Below are positions 51,439 through 60,505 of a stretch of DNA of 64,000 nucleotides, piece by piece. Within the stretch, counting starts at the first letter, position 1, and each line of letters opens with the position of its first letter. A program made the position numbers and the translations under genes. Source of the stretch: Chitinophagales bacterium (lineage in GTDB: Bacteria; Bacteroidota; Bacteroidia; Chitinophagales; Chitinophagaceae); contig JAIXLO010000138.1 in assembly GCA_026931325.1 (NCBI GenBank), forward strand, positions 1 through 64,000. Direction: 5' to 3'. Below the pieces are notes generated by a model. It was not told where the DNA came from, ran no database searches, and saw only the letters and a program-made list of their open reading frames with translations.

Positions 51439-53784
51439 TTACAGCTTTTTATCTACTTTTCGTTTTTGTAAAGTAATTATTAAAACAGGTAATAAAAGTA
51501 AATTAGTAGCAGTACCTGTAATTAAAGTAAATGAAGTAAGCCAACCAAGAGATTGTGTACTACCAAAACCACTAAAACAAAAAATAATAAATCCTGCAAT
51601 TAACACTAATGATGTATAAATAATGCTGATACCTGTATGCCTAATTGTTTGTATTAATGTAGGAATAGTTTGATAATTATAATGAGCAAGTTCTTGTTTA
51701 TAGTTTACTAAAAATCTAATAGTAACATCAATTACAATTCCTAAAGCAACACTAAACACTAAAACAGAAGCAGGTGTAAGCCTTATACCAACCCAACCCA
51801 TTAAGCCTGCTGTTAATAGCAAAGGAATTATATTGGGTATTAATGAACATAATAAAATTCTTAATGAACGAAATAAATACAGCATACAAAGTGCTATTAA
51901 TAAAAAAGCATATAACACGCTTTCTTTTAGTCCAGCAATAATAAAACTACTACCTTCTAAAAATGTAATGCTTGTGCCTGTAAAGGTTAGTTTATAAGAT
52001 GTTGTATCAAATATTTCATCTGCTTTATGTTCTATATCTTTTAAAAATATGGGTAATTTTACACTACCAATATCCTTCATATTTACACTAATTCTTGCTG
52101 TTTGTCTTGTACTATCCATAAAGTTATTCAGCAAACTTGATAGTCCTCCTGTTTTATTAGTGTTTGAAGAATCATTTTTATTATTTCCTCTTAAATAAGG
52201 TGCTAAAAATGCCATATCTCCTTCGTAAGGTACAGCATAACTTAAACTATCTCCATCATAAAATGCTTGTTTTGCAAATTTTAATCCTTCTACAAAACTC
52301 ATTGGTCTGGCTGCTTCTTTTTTCTCAGAAATATATTCAGACAACTCATCAATTTTATTTATGGTTGACATGTTTCTTATTAATCCATTTTTCTTTTTTG
52401 TATCAACCAATATTTCTAAAGGCATTACTCCTTCAAAGTTTTTTTCAAACCATTTTAGGTCTGTAAAAATTTTATCAGTCTTAGGCAAATCATCTACAAT
52501 AAAAGCTTCACTTTTTAATTTTAAAAAACCAATTATTGCAAAAGCAGAGCAAACTATTGTTATACCATAAATCCATTTAGAGTGGTTCAATGACCATCGC
52601 TCTACTTTGGTTAAAACTTTTTCTAAAGTTTTGTTATCTAAATATCTTACATGAATAGGTTTTGGCTCTGGCAAATAACTTAACAATGAGGGAATAAATA
52701 TTAATGAGATAAAAAATAAAGCCATAATATTTGTTCCTGAAACAATACCAAATTCTTTTAACAACTGACTATGTGTTAAAGCAAATACACTAAAACCAAT
52801 AGCTGCAGCAATATTGCAAAACAATGTTACAACCCCCATTCTTCCAATCATGGTAATTAATGCTTGTTGTTTATTGTTGTTTTCTTTAAAAGAAGTATGA
52901 TATTTATTTAAGAAGTAAATGCAATTTGGAATACCAATTACAACAATTAATGGTGGTATTAGTGCAGTAAGCAAAGTAATTTTATAACCCAATAAAACAA
53001 TAGTTCCTAAACTCCAAACAACGCCTATTAATACTACAAATAAACTAATAAGCATTGCACTAATGCTTCTAAAAAATAGTAGTAATGTAACAGCAGATAA
53101 AATTAAAGATCCAATTAAAAACCAATTCATTTCACTTTTAATTCTATTGCCAATAGTAGTACGAATAAAAGGTAAGCCACTTGTGTGTAATGTAATGCCA
53201 GTTTGCTTTTCAAATACTTTAGCTTGTGCCATTATATCATTAATAAGTCTTGTTCTGCTTTTACTGTTTACAGTATCTTTATTTAATTGAACACCTATTA
53301 CATAAGCATTTGAAGAGTTGTTGTATAAAAGTGATTGATAAAATGGTAATGAAAGAAACAATGCTTTATCGCTATCTAAATTTTGTTGATGATTATAAGG
53401 AGCATGAAATATTTTTTCTGGAATTAATTTTTCTCCAGTAGTATCTTTTTTTAATGTTACAGTTTGTGGTATGCTTAATACATTAATTACGCCACTTATT
53501 TTTTTTAAGTTTAGATGTAACTCATCTACTGCATTAAAAATTTTGGGTGTAAAAAATTCTTTGCTTTCAATACCAAAAACCATTGTATTTCCATCATCTC
53601 CAAACTTTTGTCTAAACTGTTGGTACTCTTGATATTTAATATTATCTGTAGGAATAGCTCTTGTAAATTCGTAACTCAATTTTACTTGAGAACCAAAATA
53701 GCCCATAACACCTGTAGCTATTAATAAAACAAGTAAAAGAAATAATCTGTACTTTAAAATAAACTGCCCTAACTTATACCACAT
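51439..53784 (-). CDS. RND/MMPL-family inner-membrane transporter
   Basis: 781 residues with two similar halves: an N-terminal helix (YRLFLLLVLLIATGVMGYFGSQV), a large periplasmic loop (about 45-215), five helices (about 220-375, containing FCNIAAAIGFSVFALT), a helix near 405, a second periplasmic loop (about 425-620) and a final five-helix block (about 625-775). This is the RND/MMPL architecture (COG1033), proton-driven export of lipids or hydrophobic molecules. No membrane-fusion protein or outer-membrane channel gene is adjacent. Related Bacteroidota proteins are associated with lipid or hopanoid traffic; substrate not determined. Confidence 0.87.
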   Translation of the reverse strand: MWYKLGQFILKYRLFLLLVLLIATGVMGYFGSQVKLSYEFTRAIPTDNIKYQEYQQFRQKFGDDGNTMVFGIESKEFFTPKIFNAVDELHLNLKKISGVINVLSIPQTVTLKKDTTGEKLIPEKIFHAPYNHQQNLDSDKALFLSLPFYQSLLYNNSSNAYVIGVQLNKDTVNSKSRTRLINDIMAQAKVFEKQTGITLHTSGLPFIRTTIGNRIKSEMNWFLIGSLILSAVTLLLFFRSISAMLISLFVVLIGVVWSLGTIVLLGYKITLLTALIPPLIVVIGIPNCIYFLNKYHTSFKENNNKQQALITMIGRMGVVTLFCNIAAAIGFSVFALTHSQLLKEFGIVSGTNIMALFFISLIFIPSLLSYLPEPKPIHVRYLDNKTLEKVLTKVERWSLNHSKWIYGITIVCSAFAIIGFLKLKSEAFIVDDLPKTDKIFTDLKWFEKNFEGVMPLEILVDTKKKNGLIRNMSTINKIDELSEYISEKKEAARPMSFVEGLKFAKQAFYDGDSLSYAVPYEGDMAFLAPYLRGNNKNDSSNTNKTGGLSSLLNNFMDSTRQTARISVNMKDIGSVKLPIFLKDIEHKADEIFDTTSYKLTFTGTSITFLEGSSFIIAGLKESVLYAFLLIALCMLYLFRSLRILLCSLIPNIIPLLLTAGLMGWVGIRLTPASVLVFSVALGIVIDVTIRFLVNYKQELAHYNYQTIPTLIQTIRHTGISIIYTSLVLIAGFIIFCFSGFGSTQSLGWLTSFTLITGTATNLLLLPVLIITLQKRKVDKKL

Positions 53785-53857
53785 AAATTTTCTGATTGAA
53801 ATTATTTTTCAGTTTGCAAAGAAAAGTTTTTTATAGGCAATAACAGTTATTAAAGAT

Positions 53858-54892
53858 TTATTGTTTTGATAAAATTGATGAAAACCTTTGTACATCTGCA
53901 TTTGGATGAATAGGTTTATTGTGCATTAAATGTTCTGCTAACTCATAAGCAAAATATGGTGCTAATGAGCAACCCTTTGCTCCCATGCCATTTAATATAC
54001 CAATATTTTTATGTACAGGATGCATTCCTACAAAAGGTCTTCTTTCTAAATTAGCGGGTCTTAATGCTGCAAAATGATCAACAATTTTATAAGGTAGTTT
54101 TAAAAAACTTTTTAATTTTTGTTCCATACTTTCTCTAAATTCTTTGCTGGGTAAATCATTTTCATAATTCCACTCATAGGTTGAACCAATCCACCACAAA
54201 TCATTTTTATAAGGCACAATAGCACATGTTTGTTTATACATATTATCTCTTGAAAGATCTTTTATTTCTGCAATTAATGCTTCTCCTTTATTGGGAGCAT
54301 AAGACAATAATTTAAAAAAAGGATTATCAGCATTTTCAACACCATCGCAAAAAATTATTTTACTATCAGCAAAATCTTTTATTTGATTGATAGAAAATTT
54401 TTCTTCAATCAACAGATTATTTTTTTGCAATACTTTTCTCCATTCTTGCAAAAGAGTTTTAATATTTATTTGCCAACAAGGGTTTATTTCTCCAATACCA
54501 AATTGATAATTAAAATATGGTTGCCAAGTTTTATCATCTTCTACGTTTGATAAATAAGATTCTTCTTTTACTCTATCATTAAAAGCATTTTGCATTTGTG
54601 CTGTTGCATGAAAATCTAAAATATTGCATTGCTTAACTAACGAAACCTTCCATAAATTTTCTAACTCTTTATATGCATTTACAGCAAATGGCATTATGTC
54701 TTCAATCATCCAAGTTCTTACAATTCTTCTTCCTGTTACTGGGTTTATAACACCACTTGTTACTTTACTTGCAGAGTTTGGCTTTGGTATATCATACACT
54801 AAAAAATTTTTATTTGCTTTGTGTAAATAGTAAGATAAAAATGTACCACTAATTCCTTGTCCAATGATGACATACTCTGCATTTGAAGACAT
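53858..54892 (-). CDS. FAD-dependent oxidoreductase (DAO family)
   Basis: 344 residues. An N-terminal dinucleotide-binding motif YVIIGQGISGTFLSYYL (GxGxxG, residues 11-16) and a C-terminal GILNGMGAKGCSLAPYFAYELAEHL matching the FAD-contacting end of D-amino-acid-oxidase-like enzymes. The middle RPANLERRPFVGMHP is also typical. Substrate unknown: glycine/sarcosine/D-amino-acid-type amines are the usual class. It lies 15 nt downstream of the ACP phosphodiesterase-like gene, forming an apparent operon of three genes (alpha/beta hydrolase, AcpH-like, this). Confidence 0.85.
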   Translation of the reverse strand: MSSNAEYVIIGQGISGTFLSYYLHKANKNFLVYDIPKPNSASKVTSGVINPVTGRRIVRTWMIEDIMPFAVNAYKELENLWKVSLVKQCNILDFHATAQMQNAFNDRVKEESYLSNVEDDKTWQPYFNYQFGIGEINPCWQINIKTLLQEWRKVLQKNNLLIEEKFSINQIKDFADSKIIFCDGVENADNPFFKLLSYAPNKGEALIAEIKDLSRDNMYKQTCAIVPYKNDLWWIGSTYEWNYENDLPSKEFRESMEQKLKSFLKLPYKIVDHFAALRPANLERRPFVGMHPVHKNIGILNGMGAKGCSLAPYFAYELAEHLMHNKPIHPNADVQRFSSILSKQ

Positions 54893-54907
54893 ACAATAAT
54901 ATTTATT

Positions 54908-55501
54908 TTATGTTGTTAGTTGATTGAATTGTTGTTTTGCAAAATGTTTAATATCCTTTGCAAAATTGTTATAGCATTGTTGTAGTGTTGTATAATTTTT
55001 TTGAAAAGCAATAAATGCTTCATCTGAAGTTTCTAAATAATTTGCTCTTCTTACAATTCCTTTAAAGCTTTTTTCAATTCCCCATATAAATTGATAATTG
55101 TATAACCAATTTTGGTTTTGCATATAAGGCAACATTTGCTGAAATTGAAATGGTAAAACAGAGAAATGTTTTTGCAAAATTGCATAAGTATTTTGAACAA
55201 AGTTTTTCAAGTCATCTTCTGCTTGAAAACAAGTAGTATCAAGTGCTAAGAAGTGATCATAAACAACATCTACCAAAGCACCTGAATATAATCTTACCAA
55301 CGGAGCAAATATTTTTTTGGCTTCTTTTGTTGCAATATGATTATCAGTAAAAGCATCAATACTTCTATGCAGCATTATTCCATTTTGTATTGATGATGAA
55401 TAGTTGAGTTTATTTTTGCCTTTTACAAAATCACTAATCATATTGCCAATCAATATATCTTCATTTTCAAAAGAAAAATATGCGTGAGCTAAATAATTCA
55501 A
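54908..55501 (-). CDS. acpH: Acyl carrier protein phosphodiesterase (AcpH/DUF479)
   Basis: 197 residues. The N-terminal MNYLAHAYFSFENEDILIGNMISDFVKG and MLHRSIDAFTDNHIATKEAKK contain the His and Asp residues of the HD-like family of ACP hydrolase (AcpH), which removes 4'-phosphopantetheine from holo-ACP; YSGALVDVVYDHFLALD supplies further conserved Asp/His. Length agrees with the family. Part of the minus-strand gene run with 7-nt and 15-nt gaps to its neighbours. Confidence 0.87.
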   Translation of the reverse strand: MNYLAHAYFSFENEDILIGNMISDFVKGKNKLNYSSSIQNGIMLHRSIDAFTDNHIATKEAKKIFAPLVRLYSGALVDVVYDHFLALDTTCFQAEDDLKNFVQNTYAILQKHFSVLPFQFQQMLPYMQNQNWLYNYQFIWGIEKSFKGIVRRANYLETSDEAFIAFQKNYTTLQQCYNNFAKDIKHFAKQQFNQLTT

Positions 55502-55508
55502 GTAAAAA

Positions 55509-56450
55509 TTATTGTTTTATAAATTGAATAATTTCTGTAACAAGTTCTTTATCTAAAGGCAAACTTGCATCAGTATAAGTTTTCATATCTGTATCATCAC
55601 AATCTTCTGAAGTATCTTTTAAAGTATGTGTCATTTTTTGAATAAGCAATAATTTATTTTTTGTATTTGCATTATATAAAAGTTGAGCTTCTGTTGGTTT
55701 TACTTGTACATCACAAGTTCCATTAATAATTAATGCAGGTACAGAAAGTTTTTTTATTTCTTCTGAAGGATTATACTTTAACCAAGAAATCATATAAAGC
55801 TGTACAGATGGTCTAAAAAGAGAATATAAATATTGAGGCACATCATCAACCAATTCTCCTTTTTTAAGGCTGTTTAAAATATTTTCAATTTGGTTGTAAA
55901 TTTCTATTGGCTGAGAGGCTACTTGTTCTAAAATTACTTTGTCTATTGAGTTTCCTGCACCACTTAAAGAAATAAAGCCATTTGCTTTTGTTTGTTGTGT
56001 TGCTATCATTGCAATTAATGAGCCTTCGCTATGACCAATAAAATAAATTTTTGAAAAGCCTAAACTATCTTTTGCATAATGATAAATAGTAACAGCATCT
56101 GCAATAAAATCATCAAAAGTTATTTTACTTTCATCATTATCTACCAACTTACTTTTTCCAATACCTCTTTTATCAAAACGAATGGTTGCAATATTTTCTT
56201 TAGCTAACTCTTCTGCAAGCATTTTGTAAGAGTTTGCATTTACGCCCATTGGATTATTTCCATTTCTATCTGTTGGTCCAGAGCCTGAAATAATAATGGC
56301 TAATTTTTCTTTTTGATTAGTGTGTGCTATTGTGCCTTCTATTGTTCCACCTTTAATAGGTATTGAAATATTTTGCTCTTGACTATTTTGTGCATTTACT
56401 TGTGTGGTAATGATGATAGCTGCTGTAAAAATTATTTTTACAATATTCAT
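55509..56450 (-). CDS. Secreted alpha/beta hydrolase
   Basis: 313 residues with a signal peptide (MNIVKIIFTAAIIITTQVNAQ). Alpha/beta-hydrolase landmarks: ISGSGPTDRNGNN (oxyanion region, about 54-66), the nucleophile elbow GHSEGSL (about 144-150), an Asp in NGTCDVQV, and His in KMTHTLKD. The GPTDRNG segment is typical of the acyl-esterase/S9-like subgroup common in Bacteroidota. Periplasmic or outer-membrane esterase activity is likely, substrate unknown. First gene of the minus-strand operon, with a -7 box 15 nt upstream. Confidence 0.85.
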   Translation of the reverse strand: MNIVKIIFTAAIIITTQVNAQNSQEQNISIPIKGGTIEGTIAHTNQKEKLAIIISGSGPTDRNGNNPMGVNANSYKMLAEELAKENIATIRFDKRGIGKSKLVDNDESKITFDDFIADAVTIYHYAKDSLGFSKIYFIGHSEGSLIAMIATQQTKANGFISLSGAGNSIDKVILEQVASQPIEIYNQIENILNSLKKGELVDDVPQYLYSLFRPSVQLYMISWLKYNPSEEIKKLSVPALIINGTCDVQVKPTEAQLLYNANTKNKLLLIQKMTHTLKDTSEDCDDTDMKTYTDASLPLDKELVTEIIQFIKQ

Positions 56451-56465
56451 TTAGATTATTTTTAG

Positions 56466-56473
56466 CAAAGGTA
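56466..56473 (-). promoter_or_regulatory. -7 promoter box (TACCTTTG) for the hydrolase operon
   Basis: Exact TAnnTTTG on the minus strand, 15 nt before the ATG at 56450. The remaining gap to 56731 (281 nt in all) has no gene and only AT-rich sequence. Confidence 0.45.
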
Positions 56474-56731
56474 TAACTACCAGTTTTATATTTTAACCTT
56501 ATTACAACAAACATTTGTATCTTATTAATGATTTTAATAAAAGTCTTTTCTGTATTAGGTTTTAGAAGATTTATTTAGAAATAAAAATTTAGTTTATTTA
56601 CCACTCATCCATTAAAATTACCTTTTGCTGTATTTTATATAATAAAGCTAATGTGCAGATTTAACCAAACTAATTTTACAAAGTCAAATAGAAGGTTGTA
56701 AAAAATTTAAACACTTTTAAAAATTTTAATT

Positions 56732-57196
56732 ATGAAAAAAATGATTTTAATAGCTTTTATAATAGCTATTTTTTCAGTAAATGCAAATGCAACAAATGGA
56801 ACAGAAGTAAGCAATATTATTTCGCAATCATTTAATAATGATTTTTCTAATGCAAAAAATGTTCAATGGAATTTAAATGAAGATTTTGCTAAAGCTTCTT
56901 TTACTTTAAATGGAGAAAACGTAGAAGCCTTTTATGATTATAATGGAGAAATGGTAGGTTCAAGTAAAAATATTTCTATTGACAAATTACCTGCAAAAGC
57001 ATTAAGAAGTTTCACAAAAAAATATCCTTTCCCAACTTATCAATTAAAAGAAAGTATTGAGTTTGTTAATGCAAATGAAGAAACAAATTATTTTATTTCT
57101 TTGGATGATTTATTTTCTGATTCAAGAGTAATTTTAAGGATTTCGCCTGATGGTAATGTTGCATTATTTAAAAAACTCTCTATTACTAAAAAATAA
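56732..57196 (+). CDS. Secreted PepSY-like (beta-lactamase-inhibitor-like fold) protein
   Basis: 154 residues with a signal peptide (MKKMILIAFIIAIFSVNANA). The mature protein carries the pattern VSNIISQSFNNDFSNAKNVQWNLNEDFAKASFTLNGENVEAFYDYNGEMVGSSKNI, then a second similar strand-helix unit (LPAKALRSFTKKYPFPTYQLKESIEFV), which fits the PepSY-like (BLIP-like) fold frequent in Bacteroidota secretomes. The biochemical role of these proteins is unknown. It is a single gene with an A-rich leader. Confidence 0.78.
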   Translation: MKKMILIAFIIAIFSVNANATNGTEVSNIISQSFNNDFSNAKNVQWNLNEDFAKASFTLNGENVEAFYDYNGEMVGSSKNISIDKLPAKALRSFTKKYPFPTYQLKESIEFVNANEETNYFISLDDLFSDSRVILRISPDGNVALFKKLSITKK

Positions 57197-57256
57197 TTTC
57201 AACTTTCAGAAAAATGATTTTAACAGATAGCTTTTGAAAATGCAATTGCTTCTGAT

Positions 57257-57264
57257 TATATTAG
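57257..57264 (+). promoter_or_regulatory. Possible -7 box variant (TATATTAG) for the DUF2272 gene
   Basis: One mismatch from TAnnTTTG; the ATG at 57269 follows after 4 nt, as for the leaderless-type promoters elsewhere in the window. Confidence 0.3.
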
Positions 57265-57268
57265 CCTT

Positions 57269-58042
57269 ATGAAAAGAAATTTATTATTCACTTATCTTTT
57301 TATAGGGCTTTTTTCTTTTGCTCAAGAGAATAATAATTCTATTTCTTTAGTTTCATCAAACTCTCAGTTTAGTATTCATAATACTTCTAATGAACTTGAA
57401 CAGTATAAATCCAATTTACTTAATATAATTCAGCAAGAATATAATTTTTGGAATCATCCTATTAATAGAACAGAAAGAGATTTATCAGCTGTTGAAAAAA
57501 TAAAAAGTTATTGGTCTTCATTAAATTTTTTTCCATCAACAAAACAAATTAAAAGCTTTTATTGGCAAGAAGCACATCCGTGGAGTGCTGTATTTATTTC
57601 TTGGTGTATGAAAAAAGCAGGTTATGAAAGCTGTTTCTTATATTCAATAAATCATGCAAAATATATTTTATGGGCAAATGACAACAAAATAAATCAACAA
57701 TATAAAAACCCTTTTTGGGCTTATAATATTAATGATAAAGAAGCAGCATATCCAGCTTCTGGTGACTTGTTATGTAAAAATAGAGAAGGGAAAGAATTTT
57801 CATTAAATACCATACACAAAAAAAGTATTTCTCATTGTGATATAGTTTTTGAAGTTGATAAAGCAAATGGAATTGTTGTAACAATTGGTGGTAATGTTGC
57901 AGATAAAGTAAATAAGCGTTGGGTATTCTTAGATGAAAATGGTTTTATAGATACAAATGCTGCATGGCTTTATTATGATAAAGATAATATTCCAATAACT
58001 GGTAGTCAAAGTGAATTCTTCTCTGTAATAAAAGTTCAATAA
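57269..58042 (+). CDS. Secreted DUF2272 (CHAP/NlpC-like) protein
   Basis: 257 residues, signal peptide MKRNLLFTYLFIGLFSFAQ. The core HPWSAVFISWCMKKAGYESCFLYSINHAKYI has the WSAxFISWxxxxAG block of DUF2272 proteins with Cys and His candidates for a cysteine-hydrolase site, followed by PASGDLLCKNREGK and HCDIVFEV, i.e. the Cys-His-polar layout of papain-like CHAP domains. It may process peptidoglycan or a secreted substrate, but the catalytic set is unconfirmed. Followed by metF with its own -7 box. Confidence 0.75.
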   Translation: MKRNLLFTYLFIGLFSFAQENNNSISLVSSNSQFSIHNTSNELEQYKSNLLNIIQQEYNFWNHPINRTERDLSAVEKIKSYWSSLNFFPSTKQIKSFYWQEAHPWSAVFISWCMKKAGYESCFLYSINHAKYILWANDNKINQQYKNPFWAYNINDKEAAYPASGDLLCKNREGKEFSLNTIHKKSISHCDIVFEVDKANGIVVTIGGNVADKVNKRWVFLDENGFIDTNAAWLYYDKDNIPITGSQSEFFSVIKVQ

Positions 58043-58093
58043 TTAGTTTAAACAATATTTTATATAGTTATTAAAACAAATACATTTCTTACC

Positions 58094-58101
58094 TAAGTTT
58101 G
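58094..58101 (+). promoter_or_regulatory. -7 promoter box (TAAGTTTG) for metF
   Basis: Exact TAnnTTTG, 20 nt before the metF ATG. No riboswitch-like structure is apparent in the 79-nt gap. Confidence 0.45.
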
Positions 58102-58121
58102 CAGCCATATTATTTTTAATA

Positions 58122-59075
58122 ATGAAAGTTACAGAACACATTAAGCAAGCCAAAGACACACTTATTTCTTTTGAAGTTCTTCCTCCATTAAAAGGAAAAA
58201 CTATTCAAACTTTATATACACATTTAGATCCATTAATGGAATTTAAACCAAGTTGGATAAATGTTACTTATCATAGAAGTGAAAGTGCTTTTAAAAAGAA
58301 AGCAGATGGCACTTTTGAAAAAGTAGAAGTAAGAAAACGTCCTGGAACAGTTGGTATTTGTGCTGCTATAATGAACAGATATAGTATTGATACAGTGCCT
58401 CATTTAATTTGTGGTGGTTTTAATAAAAGAGAAAGTGAAGATGCTTTAATTGATTTGAATTTTTTAGGTATCAACAATGTTTTGGTTTTACGTGGTGATG
58501 CTGAAAAAAATGAAGCTAATTTTATTCCAGAAGAAGGGGGTCATGCTCATGCAATTGACTTACAAAAACAAGTTGTTAACCTTAATCATGGTATTTATTT
58601 AGATGATGATATAAGGGATGGAGGAAAAACAAATTTTTGTATTGGTACAGCCGGTTATCCTGAAAAACATTTTGAAGCTCCAAACATTGAAATAGATTTA
58701 CAACGTTTAAAAGATAAGGTTGATGCTGGTGCAGATTACATAATGACACAAATGTTTTTTGATAATGAAAAATATTTTAATTATGTGAAAGTTTGTAGAG
58801 ATATGGGTATTACAATACCAATAATTCCAGGATTAAAACCTATTACATCTAAAAAGCAATTATCAATTTTACCAAGAACATTTCATGTAGATATACCAAC
58901 AGAACTTTCTACAGAAATTATGAAGTGTAAAACAGATGAAGAAGTTGAGAGTGTTGGTGCTGAATGGTTATTACAACAAAGTAGAGAGTTGAAAAAATTT
59001 GGTGCTCCTGTATTGCATTACTATACATTAGGTAAACCAAAAGTTATTTGGAATGTTGTAAAAGAGTTGGTATAA
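58122..59075 (+). CDS. metF: 5,10-methylenetetrahydrofolate reductase
   Basis: 317 residues of the MTHFR TIM-barrel family: ISFEVLPPLKGKTIQTLYTHLDPLMEFKPSWINVTYH (the catalytic Glu is in FEVLPP), LRGDAEKNEANFIPEEGGHAHAIDLQ (folate/FAD region), AGADYIMTQMFFDNEKYFNYV, and IPIIPGLKPITSKKQL. It reduces methylene-THF to methyl-THF for methionine synthesis. Convergent with nuoN, 9 nt apart. No metH in the window. Confidence 0.94.
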   Translation: MKVTEHIKQAKDTLISFEVLPPLKGKTIQTLYTHLDPLMEFKPSWINVTYHRSESAFKKKADGTFEKVEVRKRPGTVGICAAIMNRYSIDTVPHLICGGFNKRESEDALIDLNFLGINNVLVLRGDAEKNEANFIPEEGGHAHAIDLQKQVVNLNHGIYLDDDIRDGGKTNFCIGTAGYPEKHFEAPNIEIDLQRLKDKVDAGADYIMTQMFFDNEKYFNYVKVCRDMGITIPIIPGLKPITSKKQLSILPRTFHVDIPTELSTEIMKCKTDEEVESVGAEWLLQQSRELKKFGAPVLHYYTLGKPKVIWNVVKELV

Positions 59076-59084
59076 AATTTAATG

Positions 59085-60488
59085 CTAAAAATAAAACCAA
59101 CCTAATAATACATCAGGGAAAATACCAAAGAAAATAATAGCTGCAATAGTTATCAAAATACCTAATTTAAATCCTTTAGTTACATCAACTACTTTTGCAT
59201 CACCTTCTTTAAAATACATTGCTTGTATAACTCTGAAATAGTAATATACACTAATTGCTGCAAATATTATCCCTAAAATAACTAATAAAACACCGAATTT
59301 TCCACCAAATTTTATAACAGCAGCTAACATATAATATTTAGCAAAAAAGCCTGCCGTTAAAGGAATACCAGCTAATGATAAAAGAAATACTGCATTAGCA
59401 AATGCAAGTAGAGGTTGTGTTTTTGACATACCATTATAACCTTCTAAAGAGTAGTCATCCATTTTAGCAAGTATAGCAAACAAGCCAATTGTAGCTAAAG
59501 AATAGGCTACAGTATAAATTAAAATACCTTCTTTAGCAATATCATTTTGAGCATATAAAGCAAACATCATAAACCCAGCATGAGCAATACTTGAATATGC
59601 TAACATACGTTTTACACTTTGTTGAAATACTGCTGTTATATTACCAATAATTAATGTTACAATAATTATTAAGCCTGTAACCATTTTCCATAAGTAATGC
59701 AACTCTTCTGCTTTTAAGAAGAATAAATTGATTAAAGCAATAAAGCCAGCTGCTTTTACTATTGTTGCCATAAAAGATGCAAATGCACTTGGTGCACCAT
59801 CGTACACATCAGGTGCCCAAAAATGAAATGGTGCAGCTGATACTTTAAACAACATTGCTGCAAATACAAACAACAGCCCAATTATTTCTAACAAAGGAGT
59901 TGGCTTAACGAAATTAAAAGATAAATCTTTATCTACTAATTTCAATGCTTGAATATCAAATGAGCCACTTGCTCCATACAAAAATGCTATCCCCATAAGT
60001 AGAATACCAGTAGAGAAAGCACCCATTAAAAAATATTTTAAAGAAGCTTCATTACTTTTTAAATTCTTTTTTGCAGAGCCTGTAAGTATGTATAAAGGAA
60101 TAGACATAATTTCTATACCTAAAAACATCATCAACAAATTATTAAAAGAAGAGAGAATACTTATACCACACAATACAAAAAATATTAATGCAAAATAATC
60201 TGCTGCATAATTACCTGTTTTTACAATTTCATTACCACTTAATATTACAAATAGTGCAGTGCTTGCAATAGCTAATGTATTAAAGTATAATCCAAATTTT
60301 CCAAAAGAAAGCATTCCTTTAGTATCTACTTTAATTGCATAAATGTTATAAGTTTCGACAATATTGCCAACTAATAAAAATAACAATGCTATTAAAGCTA
60401 CATTTTTGATAACTTGCTTGTTAGAGGTTACAATACTTGTAAACATTAATAACACTCCCATTAAAGCTGAAATTATTATTGCATTCAT
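59085..60488 (-). CDS. nuoN: NADH-quinone oxidoreductase subunit N
   Basis: 467 residues, about 14 membrane helices. The antiporter-like motif is visible in FKVSAAPFHFWAPDVYDGAPSAFASFMATIVKAAGFIAL (about 215-252) with the lysine-containing helix, and MLAYSSIAHAGFMMFAL (about 294-310). It is the third proton-pumping antiporter-like subunit of complex I. It is the last gene of the nuoK-L-M-N run, with 17 nt between nuoM and nuoN. Confidence 0.94.
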   Translation of the reverse strand: MNAIIISALMGVLLMFTSIVTSNKQVIKNVALIALLFLLVGNIVETYNIYAIKVDTKGMLSFGKFGLYFNTLAIASTALFVILSGNEIVKTGNYAADYFALIFFVLCGISILSSFNNLLMMFLGIEIMSIPLYILTGSAKKNLKSNEASLKYFLMGAFSTGILLMGIAFLYGASGSFDIQALKLVDKDLSFNFVKPTPLLEIIGLLFVFAAMLFKVSAAPFHFWAPDVYDGAPSAFASFMATIVKAAGFIALINLFFLKAEELHYLWKMVTGLIIIVTLIIGNITAVFQQSVKRMLAYSSIAHAGFMMFALYAQNDIAKEGILIYTVAYSLATIGLFAILAKMDDYSLEGYNGMSKTQPLLAFANAVFLLSLAGIPLTAGFFAKYYMLAAVIKFGGKFGVLLVILGIIFAAISVYYYFRVIQAMYFKEGDAKVVDVTKGFKLGILITIAAIIFFGIFPDVLLGWFYF

Positions 60489-60505
60489 AAAAGCCTAATC
60501 TCTTT

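Noticed and set aside
59076..59084. Terminator between metF and nuoN
   Set aside because: The 9-nt gap holds no hairpin; terminators, if any, must lie within the coding ends.
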